A DNA stretch of 44,446 nt, taken from positions 1-44,446 of the forward strand of contig PBWA01000026.1 in the NCBI GenBank assembly GCA_002728855.1. Reading direction: 5' to 3'. Each line of letters begins with the position of its first letter. Positions within the stretch are counted from its first letter, which is position 1. The DNA is from Flavobacteriaceae bacterium. Its GTDB lineage: Bacteria > Bacteroidota > Bacteroidia > Flavobacteriales > Flavobacteriaceae. The notes beneath the pieces are model-generated. The model searched no databases. It was not told the origin of the DNA and saw only the letters and a list, made by a program, of their open reading frames with translations. The position numbers and the translations under genes were made by a program. Below are positions 9,227-18,298 of this stretch, piece by piece.

Positions 9227-9601
9227 TTGAGAAATATTTTATTATATCCAATAACTATACTTTGTTTTTTTTACAAAGTCCAATCCCAAGAAATAATTTT
9301 CCCTTTAGAAGAAGATTCGATCGTTAAAAAATTAATTTTTCAAAAAAAAGAAATAGATTTTGAAGAATATGAATCTAATTATTATACAATTCAACTGTAC
9401 TATGGGAACTATGCAATTGCGAGAGAAATATTAGACGACTTTAAAACAAATTACCCTGAATGGGAATCAAAAATAATTTTTGAAACACCAAATTATAAAG
9501 TCCAAGTGGGTAATTTCAAAAACTATTACGTATCGCTAAATAAACTAAGTCAAATTAAGAAAAAATATCCTTCGGCATTTTTACTGAAACTAAAACTCTA
9601 A
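9227..9601 (+). CDS. Small exported SPOR-domain protein, TTG start
   Basis: SPOR domains bind denuded peptidoglycan glycans, usually at division sites, so a cell-envelope role is likely but not specific. The 124-residue protein has an N-terminal signal peptide ([19 protein letters not shown], probable cleavage before QE). After about 30 residues comes a SPOR-like domain (about 50-124) with the usual alternation: [21 protein letters not shown], a linker, then [33 protein letters not shown]. There is no internal Met, so the TTG at 9227 is the only reasonable start. Its stop (9599-9601) overlaps the convergent infB stop (9598-9600). Such small SPOR proteins beside infB or ACIII genes are, from memory, frequent in Flavobacteriia. 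Confidence 0.75.
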   Translation: MRNILLYPITILCFFYKVQSQEIIFPLEEDSIVKKLIFQKKEIDFEEYESNYYTIQLYYGNYAIAREILDDFKTNYPEWESKIIFETPNYKVQVGNFKNYYVSLNKLSQIKKKYPSAFLLKLKL

Positions 9602-12243
9602 AGTTTTTTCTTTACTGCTATCTCCTGGAAGAACTCAAGAGTATCTCCTACAACTATTTTGTTATAGTCTTTAAGTTGTAGCCCACAATCGTATCCTTTA
9701 TTTACTTCTTTCACATCGTCTTTAAAACGTTTCAAAGAGATTAGATTACCGGTATGCTGGACGACACCATCCCTTATTAACCTAACTCCAGAATCTCTGT
9801 AGATCTTACCTGTAAGAACCATACAGCCTGCAACTGTTCCAAGCTTTGATATTTTATATGTTTCTCTAATTTCAGCAGTCCCTGTAACTTCTTCTTTGAT
9901 TTCAGGCGAAAGCATTCCTTCCATAGCGTCTTTTAAATCATTTATAGCATCATATATTATCGAATAAGATCTAACATCAATTTGTTCCTTTTCAGAAAGT
10001 AGTCTCGCATTTCCAACAGGTCTAACATTGAATCCAATTACAATTGCATCAGAGGCAGAAGCTAATAAAATATCAGATTCAGTTATTGCACCAACTCCTT
10101 TATGAACAATATTTATTTGTATTTCCTCAGTAGATAATTTTTGGAATGAGTCCGTCAAGGCTTCAACTGATCCATCAACATCTCCCTTTAAAATTAAATT
10201 GAGTTCTTTAAACTCTCCTAAAGCTATTCTTCTTCCAATTTCATCTAAAGTGATGTGTTTTTGAGTCCTGACATTTTGCTCCCTAACAAGTTGTGTCCTT
10301 TTTGCTGCTATTTGCTTTGCTTCTTTTTCATCTTCCAAAACATAAAAATTATCACCAGCTTGTGGAGCTCCATCAAGTCCCAAAATAGAAACTGGAGTAG
10401 AGGGAAGTGCTTTTTCTAAAGCCTTGCCCCTCTCATCAAAAATTGCTTTAATCTTCCCACTATGTTTACCCGCTAGAAAAAAATCACCTATCATTAGGGT
10501 GCCAGTTTGAACTAAAATAGTTGATACATAACCTCTCCCCTTGTCCAAATATGCTTCAACTACTGCTCCTGTTGACTTTCGGTTTGGATTAGCTTTTAAT
10601 TCAAGCATTTCAGCTTCTAACAAAACTTTTTCTAATAACTCATCAACACCATTTCCTTTTAATGCTGAAATATCCTGAGACTGTATTTTTCCTCCCCAAT
10701 CCTCAACCATTAGATTCATAGCTGCTAATTCCTCTTTAATTTTTTCTGGATTGGAAGTAGATTTATCGATTTTATTGATGGCAAAGATTATTGGAACACC
10801 TGCAGCTTGGGCATGGCTTATTGCTTCCTTAGTTTGAGGCATTATTGAATCATCAGCAGCTATTACAATTATAGCTATATCAGTTATTTGAGCTCCTCTT
10901 GCTCTCATCGCAGTAAATGCCTCATGTCCTGGAGTATCTAAAAAAGTTATTTTTTCATGATTTTTAAGGGTTACAGAATAAGCTCCTATGTGCTGGGTGA
11001 TCCCTCCAGATTCACCAGCAATAACATTTTCCTCTCTAATAAAATCTAATAATGATGTTTTACCGTGATCAACATGCCCCATTACAGTAACTATAGGAGG
11101 TCTTGGAACTAACTCTTCATCCTTATCAATATATTCAGATATCTCTTCTTCCAAATCAGCCTTCACAAAATCTACCTTATATCCAAACTCATCAGCTACA
11201 ATTGAAAGAGTTTCAGCATCAAGTCTTTGATTCATTGTAACCATAATACCCAGAGACATACATGCAGATATAATCTCGTTAATATTAACTTCCATAAGAG
11301 TTGCTACTTCACCAACTGTAATAAACTCAGTAACCTGAATTGTTTTTTCTTGTGCTTCTTGTTCTGCTATTTCATCTTCAGATTTTTGCTTATGCTGATC
11401 TCTTTTATCTCTTCTATATTTAGCTCCTTTAGATTTTGAAGATTTCCCCTGAAGTTTTTCTAATGTTTCTCTAACCTGTTTTTGAACATCCTCCTCAGAA
11501 ATTTCATCTTTACTTATTTTTTTTTGAGAGATTTTAGATTTTGTATTGTTTTGAGTTTCTTTTTTATTTGCTTCTTTACTTATTCTTTTTCTTCTCCTTT
11601 TTCTTGCTTCTTCAACATTACTCTCCTTCTTTTTTACTTCATCTACATTGATTTTTTCACCTAATCCTTTTAGTCCTGACAAAACCTTGTATTCTGTTTT
11701 AATATGTTCGGGCTCAATACTTTTTTCATCTTTTTGACTCAAATGATCTTTATCTGTAAAATTTGATTTTTCTTTCTCTAATTCTTTTTGTAGATCTTTT
11801 GAGGGCTTTTCAATTTTAATATTTTCTTTTACAGGAGATGAGGTAGACTCAGAAGACAAATCTTTTGATGCTTCCTTAGAGAGGGAATCAATTTTATCAA
11901 TCTTTTTAGGTTCATTCAAATCAGAAATTGATTCCTTTGTTTTATTCTTAAATTCAATTGTTCTATCAATCTTCTCTTTCTCTTCTTTATTCTCTTCAGA
12001 TAAATCCGGGTATGATTCTTTTTCTTTTCTTTTTTCTTCTGTTATTTCATTTGAGGCATCCCTTTTTGATTTATCTGTTTCAAATTCTTCCAATAAAATC
12101 TTATAAATTTCATCAGATATCTTGGTGGTGGGTCTTGGCTCAACTTGAAACCCTTTTGAAGAAAGGAAATCGATAACACGATCAAGAGAGATATTTAATT
12201 CTCTTAGAACCTTATTTAACCTAATGCTTGGATTATCTGCCAT
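9598..12243 (-). CDS. infB: Translation initiation factor IF-2
   Basis: IF-2 is the GTPase that places formylmethionyl-tRNA on the 30S subunit and promotes subunit joining. The 881-residue protein has an N-terminal IF2N segment ([26 protein letters not shown]), a Lys/Glu-rich low-complexity linker (about 60-290) and a second IF2N-like region ([25 protein letters not shown]). The G domain near 380-550 shows [12 protein letters not shown] (G1), DTPGHEAF (G3) and NKID (G4). Domains II-IV follow, with [14 protein letters not shown] and the C-terminal fMet-tRNA-binding domain. It is last in rimP-nusA-infB, 9 nt after nusA. ORFs 11227-11439, 11482-11664 and 11958-12176 are shadows of the low-complexity linker. 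Confidence 0.98.
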   Translation of the reverse strand: MADNPSIRLNKVLRELNISLDRVIDFLSSKGFQVEPRPTTKISDEIYKILLEEFETDKSKRDASNEITEEKRKEKESYPDLSEENKEEKEKIDRTIEFKNKTKESISDLNEPKKIDKIDSLSKEASKDLSSESTSSPVKENIKIEKPSKDLQKELEKEKSNFTDKDHLSQKDEKSIEPEHIKTEYKVLSGLKGLGEKINVDEVKKKESNVEEARKRRRKRISKEANKKETQNNTKSKISQKKISKDEISEEDVQKQVRETLEKLQGKSSKSKGAKYRRDKRDQHKQKSEDEIAEQEAQEKTIQVTEFITVGEVATLMEVNINEIISACMSLGIMVTMNQRLDAETLSIVADEFGYKVDFVKADLEEEISEYIDKDEELVPRPPIVTVMGHVDHGKTSLLDFIREENVIAGESGGITQHIGAYSVTLKNHEKITFLDTPGHEAFTAMRARGAQITDIAIIVIAADDSIMPQTKEAISHAQAAGVPIIFAINKIDKSTSNPEKIKEELAAMNLMVEDWGGKIQSQDISALKGNGVDELLEKVLLEAEMLELKANPNRKSTGAVVEAYLDKGRGYVSTILVQTGTLMIGDFFLAGKHSGKIKAIFDERGKALEKALPSTPVSILGLDGAPQAGDNFYVLEDEKEAKQIAAKRTQLVREQNVRTQKHITLDEIGRRIALGEFKELNLILKGDVDGSVEALTDSFQKLSTEEIQINIVHKGVGAITESDILLASASDAIVIGFNVRPVGNARLLSEKEQIDVRSYSIIYDAINDLKDAMEGMLSPEIKEEVTGTAEIRETYKISKLGTVAGCMVLTGKIYRDSGVRLIRDGVVQHTGNLISLKRFKDDVKEVNKGYDCGLQLKDYNKIVVGDTLEFFQEIAVKKKL

Positions 12244-12252
12244 ATGAATTAT

Positions 12253-13485
12253 TTACTTTTCAAATTCTTCTTTCAATATTTTTACAACATCAGCAACAGT
12301 CTCTACTTCTAAGTCTGTTCTCTTAACTAAATCTTTTTCATCTAATTCAAGTACACTTTTTGCTGTATCAAGGCCTACCTTTTTAAATTCTTCAATAACC
12401 CATGAATCAATCTCGTCACTAAATTCAGTAAGTTCAACATCTTCTTCCATTCCTTCACGATAAACATCAATTTCATAACCAGTTAGTTTACCTGCTAAAC
12501 GAATATTGTGTCCTCCCCTGCCAATAGCTTTAGAAACTTCTTCAGGCTCGAGAAAAACTTGCACTTGTTTATTTTCTTCATCTATTTTTAACGAATTAAT
12601 TTTTGCTGGACTCAACGCTCGTGTAATATATAATTGCAAATTATTTGTATAATTTATAACATCAATATTTTCATTGCCAAGTTCTCTTACTATCCCGTGA
12701 ATTCTTGATCCTTTCATGCCTACACAGGCGCCAACAGGATCAATCCTATCATCATATGAATCAACAGATACTTTTGCTTTTTCTCCCGGAACCCTGACAG
12801 CTTTTTTAATTGTTATTAAACCATCAAAAACTTCAGGAATTTCTTGTTCAAAAAGTTTCTCCAAAAAAATTGGGGAAGTTCTAGATAAAAGAATTCTTGG
12901 TTTGATACCTCTTAATTCAACAGATTCAATCACACCTCTAACACTATCTCCTTTTCTGAAAAAATCACTAGGTATTTGCCTGTCTTTTAACAAAATCACC
13001 TCATTGCCATCGTCATCCATCAATATTACTTCACGATTTCTAACATGATGAACCTCTGCAGTAAATAATTCTCCCTCTCTATCTTTAAACTTGTTGTATG
13101 TATTATTACTATCATGTTCAAAGACTTTTGCTGTTAAATTTTGTCTTAAACTCTGAACTAATCGCCTTCCAAGATCTACTAACTTTACTTCTTCGGAAAC
13201 ATCCTCTCCAACTTCAAAATCAGGCTCTATTTTTTTAGCTTCTGTAATTTCTATCTCCACATTTGGATCTTCTACTTTTCCATCCTCAACAACGACTCTA
13301 TTTCTCCAAATCTCTAAGTCACCTTTATCAGGGTTAATAATGATATCAAAATTTTCATCAGATCCATATTTTCTCTTTAAAGTATTACGAAAAACTTCTT
13401 CCAAAATAACCATTAGGGTTACTCTGTCAATCATTTTTTCGTCCTTAAATTCAGAAAATGATTCTATAAGACTTATATTTTCCAT
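12253..13485 (-). CDS. nusA: Transcription termination/antitermination factor NusA
   Basis: NusA binds RNA polymerase and modulates pausing, termination and antitermination. The 410-residue protein has the N-terminal RNAP-binding domain (SLIESFSEFKDEKMIDRVTLMVILEEVFRNTLKRKYG), an S1 domain (about 130-200, GELFTAEVHHVRNREVILMDDDG) and tandem KH domains (about 200-345). These include RVPGEKAKVSVDSYDDRIDPVGACVGMKGSRIHGIVRELGNENIDVI and EVSKAIGRGGHNIRLAGKLTGYEIDVY. It lacks the acidic C-terminal repeats of the longer Escherichia coli protein, as is normal outside Gammaproteobacteria. A short helical tail ends it. It lies 3 nt after rimP and 9 nt before infB. Confidence 0.98.
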   Translation of the reverse strand: MENISLIESFSEFKDEKMIDRVTLMVILEEVFRNTLKRKYGSDENFDIIINPDKGDLEIWRNRVVVEDGKVEDPNVEIEITEAKKIEPDFEVGEDVSEEVKLVDLGRRLVQSLRQNLTAKVFEHDSNNTYNKFKDREGELFTAEVHHVRNREVILMDDDGNEVILLKDRQIPSDFFRKGDSVRGVIESVELRGIKPRILLSRTSPIFLEKLFEQEIPEVFDGLITIKKAVRVPGEKAKVSVDSYDDRIDPVGACVGMKGSRIHGIVRELGNENIDVINYTNNLQLYITRALSPAKINSLKIDEENKQVQVFLEPEEVSKAIGRGGHNIRLAGKLTGYEIDVYREGMEEDVELTEFSDEIDSWVIEEFKKVGLDTAKSVLELDEKDLVKRTDLEVETVADVVKILKEEFEK

Positions 13486-13488
13486 TAC

Positions 13489-13959
13489 TTAATTTTTAAA
13501 TTTTACTTTTAATCTAGCTTGTTTTATATCTTTATAATAATACGATCCTGTTTCAACTTTAGGATATTTTTGACCTTTGTTTTTTGGATCAGTTCCTGAA
13601 ATTTCCATCTCAATTTTTTTGTCATTTGCTTTTTTCAACTTCCCGTCAATAAAAGTACCGTCATCTAGCTTCAGTTCTAAATCTCTTCCAACATTGTTTT
13701 TGTACTGCCTTGAAATTTTTAAATTTTCACCAATACCGGGCGAAGTCACCTCTATTGAAAAATTTTTATTTTCTTCCTCAATTTTATTTCTCAAAGCCTT
13801 AGAAATTCTGATACAATCTTGTACCTTAATTCCATTATCTCCATCAATAATGATTTTGATTGAATCATTACTTCTAATGTCAAAATCAATTAAAAAAATA
13901 TCTGGATATTCTTCCAAAAGATTTTCAAGGTAATATTTAATCCTAGTATTAAAATCCAT
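13489..13959 (-). CDS. rimP: Ribosome maturation factor RimP
   Basis: RimP assists late assembly of the 30S subunit. The 156-residue protein shows the family layout: an N-terminal alpha/beta domain (YLENLLEEYPDIFLIDFDIRSNDSIKIIIDGDNGIKVQDCIRISKALRNKIEEE), the conserved EVTSPGIGENLKISRQYKNNVGRDLELKL, and a C-terminal SH3-like domain ending DIKQARLKVKFKN. It opens the rimP-nusA-infB operon. Its ATG comes only 2 nt after a U8 tract that follows a stable hairpin, so its leader may be an attenuator. The plus ORF 13577-13933 is a shadow. Confidence 0.96.
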   Translation of the reverse strand: MDFNTRIKYYLENLLEEYPDIFLIDFDIRSNDSIKIIIDGDNGIKVQDCIRISKALRNKIEEENKNFSIEVTSPGIGENLKISRQYKNNVGRDLELKLDDGTFIDGKLKKANDKKIEMEISGTDPKNKGQKYPKVETGSYYYKDIKQARLKVKFKN

Positions 13960-13961
13960 CC

Positions 13962-13991
13962 AAAAAAAAGAGGCAACTTATAGGAGCCTCT
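13962..13991 (-). terminator. Intrinsic-terminator-like hairpin in the rimP leader
   Basis: Read on the minus strand, AGAGGC, an 11-nt loop and GCCTCT form a 6-bp GC-rich stem followed directly by U8. The U tract ends 2 nt before the rimP ATG. It could end transcripts of the upstream 27-codon ORF and lipoprotein gene. Because a -7 box lies between that ORF and the hairpin, it could also act as an attenuator within the rimP leader. On the plus strand the stem is not followed by T residues. Confidence 0.75.
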
Positions 13992-14014
13992 GATTAATTA
14001 TTCAAAATGCTTTG

Positions 14015-14022
14015 CAAAGATA
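14015..14022 (-). promoter_or_regulatory. -7 box (TATCTTTG) for rimP-nusA-infB
   Basis: Exact TAnnTTTG match on the minus strand, about 56 nt before the rimP ATG and upstream of the terminator-like hairpin. The box lies in a local inverted repeat (AGATAA-AAG-TTATCT) and merges into the palindrome CTTTGCAAAG. No TTG is seen at -33. Confidence 0.5.
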
Positions 14023-14047
14023 ACTTTTATCTTCGAATTTAAAAAAG

Positions 14048-14131
14048 TTATAGACGTGAATGAATTTTAGCTACAATTCCTAAGAATAAGCATAAAATAG
14101 CACACCATATAACAAACCCTCCTACGCCCAT
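14048..14131 (-). CDS. 27-residue hydrophobic peptide (predicted single-span membrane protein)
   Basis: This ORF is too short for the track. It reads MGVGGFVIWCAILCLFLGIVAKIHSRL from an ATG at 14129-14131 to a TAA at 14048-14050. It forms one membrane helix (residues 5-21) with a basic C-terminal end (KIHSR). It starts 38 nt after the stop of the Ig-like lipoprotein gene, after an A-rich tract, and is followed 56 nt later by the hairpin/U8 element before rimP. The composition (high hydrophobicity, positive end, clean start and stop) is not what random AT-rich DNA usually gives. Very short membrane proteins of this kind are annotated in Flavobacteriia, but I cannot place it in a named family. 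Confidence 0.55.
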   Translation of the reverse strand: MGVGGFVIWCAILCLFLGIVAKIHSRL

Positions 14132-14169
14132 TTTTTTTTTGTAAATATAAAAAACAAATTTTTATTTAG

Positions 14170-15789
14170 TTAATTTTTTTTGATGAAGAAGTTCTCATTT
14201 AAATCCCAATTTGATCTTAAATTCAATTTATTTGGAAAATAAATAACCTTTTCAGGCTGAAGCTTTTTTAAATAATTACCAGTATCCCATCTGCCATTAT
14301 TATTTGAATCTTTGATGTATCTTATATAATAATCTCCCGGGCTTAAATATTTGAAAATATACAAATCTGTTTCATTGAATGTATTTTCTTTTCGGACTAC
14401 ATTGAAATTGTTATCAAGTAATTCTATAATAAAACTTTCACTATTTTCTCTAATTAACTGTAAAAAAATATTTCCATAATACTCTGTATCTCTTGACTGA
14501 ACACCATATTTAATTGTATCGTTTGAGTTATCAAAAAAATCAATTATAGCACCTGGATATATTGAGATTTCATAATCATCATTAGGCTCAACTTCAAATA
14601 AAATATTAACAATATCATAATTTTCATCTAAACTAACATCAAAAGGGACTTTAATAGAATCCACGTTTTTAATGTCAATAAATTCCTTATCTATCTTAAT
14701 AATTGGAATATTTGAAGATATTTTAAAAGTATCTTTAAATTCAATAATTCCTTGACTTAACGATCTTAATATTAAAGAATCTTTTTCTTTTGTTTCTCTA
14801 AATTTTACTGTCGAATTTCTAATTGTATCAACCTCTTGTAAAGAAAATTGTAAAGAGTCTACATCTAATCCTTTAAACCAATAATTTATTGTGTCCTTAA
14901 CCCTGTCTTTATTCATTAATGAAATAAAGTTTTCAGAAACCTCAGAGGTTAATTTTAGTTCTTTCATATTTGTCAAATCACCAAAATATTGAACCCCCAG
15001 GCGATTTTTATTGACAAAAAAAGGTCTCCCCCAAAAAAAGTTTTCTCTTTCTTTAAAAATAGTAAAATCAATTACACTGTCTTTAGGTAATGTTATTGGC
15101 TTTTCTACAAAACCAATTTTATCAATGTTTTGATCAAAAAGATAATTTGCAGCTTCATCCTTTATAGCTATAATTTCGTATTTCCCTTCACGTATATTTT
15201 TAAAATTATATATTACTGAGTCTAAGGTGCTTGTAACATAGAATGGTTTTTTTAAAAAAATTGTTGAATCATTAAAAGTACTATCAGCAGGATACAAATA
15301 AACTGATATAAATGATTCCGTATCCTTATCCAAAGCATCATTTATTTTTCCTTTTATCTCTAAGGAGTCAAGCTTCGGACCTGTTGAGAAAGCATAATAA
15401 AAAAAGGGAAATAAATTACCTTCATTGTAGTCTGCTATACTATTCCCGAAATTAAAAGTATAAGTAGTATTTTCATCCAAACTATCTAGTAGTTGAATCT
15501 CTATTTTTTTTGAAACAACTGATTCTGGTGGTTTAATTTTATATGAATTTTTTTCAATTGGAGGAGAAATAATTAATTGTCTTCTCAAATCTTTCATCTG
15601 TATATACTCATCAAAAACTAATTCTATTTCATCTTTATCAAAAAGAGTAGTATTCATTTTAGGATTAGCACGGGTTAGTACTGGAGGGATCGAGTCTTTT
15701 AGTCCTCCTGTTGGCGAGCTTCTTCTTGCGCAACTGATAATAAAAAGCAAAAGTGCAGAGATTAAAAATATTCGAAATAGGAATTTCAT
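14170..15789 (-). CDS. Ig-like (Big_5) domain lipoprotein
   Basis: This is a Bacteroidota outer-membrane-type lipoprotein of unknown function. I chose the ATG at 15787-15789 rather than the track start, because it gives a textbook lipoprotein signal: MKFLFRIFLISALLLFIISC with Cys20. The first domain (about 30-130) is Big_5/SbsA Ig-like: GGLKDSIPPVLTRANPKMNTTLFDKDEIELVFDEYIQMKD, then TYTFNFGNSIADYNEGN. The remainder is beta-rich (KYEIIAIKDEAANYLFDQNIDKIGF) and ends with a prealbumin-like segment, YLSPGDYYIRYIKDSNNNGRWDTGNYLKKLQPEKVIYFP. Proteins of this type are common beside core genes in Flavobacteriia. Length from this start is 539 residues. Confidence 0.85.
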   Translation of the reverse strand: MKFLFRIFLISALLLFIISCARRSSPTGGLKDSIPPVLTRANPKMNTTLFDKDEIELVFDEYIQMKDLRRQLIISPPIEKNSYKIKPPESVVSKKIEIQLLDSLDENTTYTFNFGNSIADYNEGNLFPFFYYAFSTGPKLDSLEIKGKINDALDKDTESFISVYLYPADSTFNDSTIFLKKPFYVTSTLDSVIYNFKNIREGKYEIIAIKDEAANYLFDQNIDKIGFVEKPITLPKDSVIDFTIFKERENFFWGRPFFVNKNRLGVQYFGDLTNMKELKLTSEVSENFISLMNKDRVKDTINYWFKGLDVDSLQFSLQEVDTIRNSTVKFRETKEKDSLILRSLSQGIIEFKDTFKISSNIPIIKIDKEFIDIKNVDSIKVPFDVSLDENYDIVNILFEVEPNDDYEISIYPGAIIDFFDNSNDTIKYGVQSRDTEYYGNIFLQLIRENSESFIIELLDNNFNVVRKENTFNETDLYIFKYLSPGDYYIRYIKDSNNNGRWDTGNYLKKLQPEKVIYFPNKLNLRSNWDLNENFFIKKN

Positions 15790-15791
15790 AT

Positions 15792-15799
15792 CAAAAATA
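15792..15799 (-). promoter_or_regulatory. -7-like box (TATTTTTG) abutting the lipoprotein start
   Basis: Exact TAnnTTTG match on the minus strand, only 2 nt before the chosen ATG of the Ig-like lipoprotein. If used, the mRNA would be leaderless or start inside the codon region, so this may be a chance match. Confidence 0.25.
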
Positions 15800-15908
15800 G
15801 TACAACAAAGTAACAGAATATTATAATTAGATCCTACACATACAAACAAGCTAATTGTGCTTAGTTAAATATTTTATGATTAATGAATTTTTAAAAATTA
15901 AAAAGGCT

Positions 15909-15916
15909 TATTTTTG
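15909..15916 (+). promoter_or_regulatory. -7-like box (TATTTTTG) just before glyS
   Basis: Exact TAnnTTTG match on the plus strand, 4 nt before the glyS ATG. Use of this box would predict a leaderless glyS mRNA. No -33 TTG is visible at normal distance. Confidence 0.3.
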
Positions 15917-15920
15917 AATC

Positions 15921-17462
15921 ATGAGTAATAAAGAGAATTCTTTCAAAAAAATAGTTTCTCATGCCAAACAATATGGATTTATCTTTCCATCAAGTGAAAT
16001 ATATGATGGCATAAATGCTGTCTACGACTATGGCCATAATGGGGTTGAATTAAAAAATAACATTCGTGAATACTGGTGGAAATCAATGGTCCATTTAAAT
16101 GAAAATATTGTTGGTCTTGATGCTTCTATTTTAATGCATCCTACCACATGGAAAGCATCTGGTCATGTTGATGCTTTTAATGACCCTCTTATTGATAACA
16201 AAGATTCTAAAAAAAGATATAGAGCAGACGTTTTGGTTGAAGACTATGTAGCTAAAATTGAAGAAAAAATAGATAAAGAAATCTTAAAAGCTCATAAGAA
16301 ATTTGGAGAGGGCTTTAATAAAGAAAAATTTATTTCAACCAGTCCTAAAATAGCAACTTATCAAAATAATTCGAAAAAAATTCTAACCCGCTTAAACAAA
16401 TCACTTGAAAAAAATGATTTAGAAGATGTAAAAGACTTGATTGAATCTTTAGGAATTTCTTGTCCTGAATCTGGTTCTAAAAACTGGTCGAAAGTCAAAC
16501 AATTCAATTTGATGTTCTCTACCAAATTTGGCGCTTCCTCAGATAATGCAATGGATGTATATCTTCGTCCCGAAACTGCTCAAGGTATTTTTGTTAATTT
16601 TCTTAATATTCAAAAAAGTGGTAGAATGAAATTACCCTTTGGAATAGCTCAAACTGGTAAAGCTTTTCGAAATGAGATTGTTGCTAGACAATTCATTTTT
16701 AGAATGAAAGAATTTGAACAGATGGAAATGCAATTTTTTGTTAAGCCAGGAACTCAAAAAAAATGGTACTCATATTGGAAAGAAAATCGACTGAAATGGC
16801 ATCTCTCACTAGGTTTAGATAAACAAAATTACAGATTTCATGATCATGAAAAGCTTGCTCACTATGCTGAAGAGGCCTGTGACATTGAATTTAAATTTCC
16901 TTTTGGATTTAAAGAATTAGAAGGCATACATTCGAGAACAAATTTTGATCTAGGTAATCATGAAAAGTTTTCAGGAAAAAAATTAAAATACTTTGACAAT
17001 GACTCAAATGAAAGCTATGTCCCTTATGTTGTTGAAACCTCTATTGGTCTTGATAGGATGTTTTTAGCATTGTTCTCTGGCTCTCTGAAGGAGGAAACTT
17101 TAGTAGATAACTCAATTAGGACAGTTTTAAAATTACCCTTGTCTCTTGCGCCAGTCAAAGTTGCTATTTTACCATTAATCAAAAAAGATGGTTTACCTGA
17201 AATTGCAAAGAAAATTTATAATGATCTCAGATATAAATTTAATGCCGCATATGATGAAAAGGATGCCATTGGAAAACGATACAGAAGACAAGATGCTTTA
17301 GGCACTCCATTTTGTGTAACTGTTGATCATCAATCTCTTAAAGATGAGACTGTAACTATTAGATTTCGCGATGATATGAAGCAGAAAAGAATTAAAATTA
17401 GTTCTATTGATTATACAATCGACAAAAGTTTAAGTACCATTAACCTTTTAAAAAATCTTTGA
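15921..17462 (+). CDS. glyS: Glycyl-tRNA synthetase (single-chain, alpha2 type)
   Basis: This enzyme charges tRNA-Gly with glycine. It is the homodimeric type found in eukaryotes, archaea and many bacteria, not the alpha2beta2 type. The 513-residue protein shows YGFIFPSSEIYDGINAVYDYGHNGVELKNNIREYWWKSMV and VGLDASILMHPTTWKASGHVDAFNDPL near the N-terminus. Class II motifs follow: YLRPETAQGIFVNF, GKAFRNEIVARQFIFRMKEFEQMEMQFF, and ETSIGLDRMFLALF (motif 3). The C-terminal anticodon-binding domain starts near APVKVAILPLIKKDGLPEIAKKIYNDL. It is divergent from the lipoprotein gene and heads a plus-strand group with xth and an aldo/keto reductase. Confidence 0.97.
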   Translation: MSNKENSFKKIVSHAKQYGFIFPSSEIYDGINAVYDYGHNGVELKNNIREYWWKSMVHLNENIVGLDASILMHPTTWKASGHVDAFNDPLIDNKDSKKRYRADVLVEDYVAKIEEKIDKEILKAHKKFGEGFNKEKFISTSPKIATYQNNSKKILTRLNKSLEKNDLEDVKDLIESLGISCPESGSKNWSKVKQFNLMFSTKFGASSDNAMDVYLRPETAQGIFVNFLNIQKSGRMKLPFGIAQTGKAFRNEIVARQFIFRMKEFEQMEMQFFVKPGTQKKWYSYWKENRLKWHLSLGLDKQNYRFHDHEKLAHYAEEACDIEFKFPFGFKELEGIHSRTNFDLGNHEKFSGKKLKYFDNDSNESYVPYVVETSIGLDRMFLALFSGSLKEETLVDNSIRTVLKLPLSLAPVKVAILPLIKKDGLPEIAKKIYNDLRYKFNAAYDEKDAIGKRYRRQDALGTPFCVTVDHQSLKDETVTIRFRDDMKQKRIKISSIDYTIDKSLSTINLLKNL

Positions 17463-17524
17463 TATTTTAAATGCTAATATTTACATAAACTTTTAGTTTA
17501 TTTATATTTAGAAAAAAATCAAAT

Positions 17525-18286
17525 TTGAAAATTATTTCCTACAACATAAATGGGATAAGAGCTGCAATCAGAAAAGGCTTCGCAGATTGGCTTGAGCAAG
17601 AAAACCCTGATGTAATATGTCTTCAAGAAATAAAAGCAATGGAAAATCAATTTGATGTTAAACTTTTTGATGAGTTAGGATATGAAAGTTTTTGGTATCC
17701 TGCCCAAAAAAAAGGATACAGTGGAGTAGCAATTCTATCAAAATTCCCTGTAGAAAATGTCAAATTTGGAATCGATAATCAACATTTTGATAATGAGGGT
17801 AGAGTATTACAAATCGATTTTGAAAAAGTTTCTATAATCAGTTTATATCTGCCATCAGGCACGAATGCCTCTCGTTTAGGATACAAGTTTAATTTTATGG
17901 ATCAATTTCAACTCCATATCGATAATTTGAAAGAAAAATATCCAAATTTGTTGATATGTGGTGATTATAATATTTGTCATAAAAGTATTGATATTCACGA
18001 CCCTGTAAGAAATAAAAATGTTTCAGGTTTTTTACCAGAGGAGCGACTGTGGTTAGACAAATTCATATCCAAAGGGTATATTGATTCATTCAGATATTTT
18101 AATCCTGAACCTAATAAATATAGCTGGTGGAGTTATAGAGCAAATTCTAGGGAAAAAAATAAAGGTTGGCGAATTGACTACATAATGGTAAGTGAATCTT
18201 TAGAAAAAAAAATTTCTCAATCATTTATTTTAAATCAAATTTATCATTCTGATCATTGTCCTATTGGGATAGAGATAGACTTATAA
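17525..18286 (+). CDS. xth: Exodeoxyribonuclease III (AP endonuclease), TTG start
   Basis: This enzyme of the ExoIII/APE1 family cuts DNA 5' of abasic sites in base excision repair and has 3'-5' exonuclease activity. The 253-residue protein carries the full set of family motifs: SYNINGIR (Asn), CLQEIKA (metal-binding Glu), GDYNICH (Asp/Asn), SWWSYR, WRIDYIMVS and the C-terminal SDHCPIG (catalytic His). The start is the TTG at 17525: it gives MKIISYNINGIR, exactly where family proteins begin, and no ATG is near. It follows glyS by 62 nt and precedes the aldo/keto reductase by 12 nt, so co-transcription is likely. Confidence 0.96.
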   Translation: MKIISYNINGIRAAIRKGFADWLEQENPDVICLQEIKAMENQFDVKLFDELGYESFWYPAQKKGYSGVAILSKFPVENVKFGIDNQHFDNEGRVLQIDFEKVSIISLYLPSGTNASRLGYKFNFMDQFQLHIDNLKEKYPNLLICGDYNICHKSIDIHDPVRNKNVSGFLPEERLWLDKFISKGYIDSFRYFNPEPNKYSWWSYRANSREKNKGWRIDYIMVSESLEKKISQSFILNQIYHSDHCPIGIEIDL

Positions 18287-18298
18287 GAGAAAATTAAG

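Noticed and set aside
12716-13048. 110-residue plus ORF inside nusA, and 13577-13933 inside rimP
   Set aside because: Antisense shadows of strongly conserved genes; Ser/Pro/Phe-rich composition typical of reversed coding sequence.
15790-15849. Upstream start of the Ig-like lipoprotein (track start, 559 residues)
   Set aside because: The extra 20 residues would precede and break the lipoprotein signal; the internal ATG gives a standard lipobox with Cys at residue 20.
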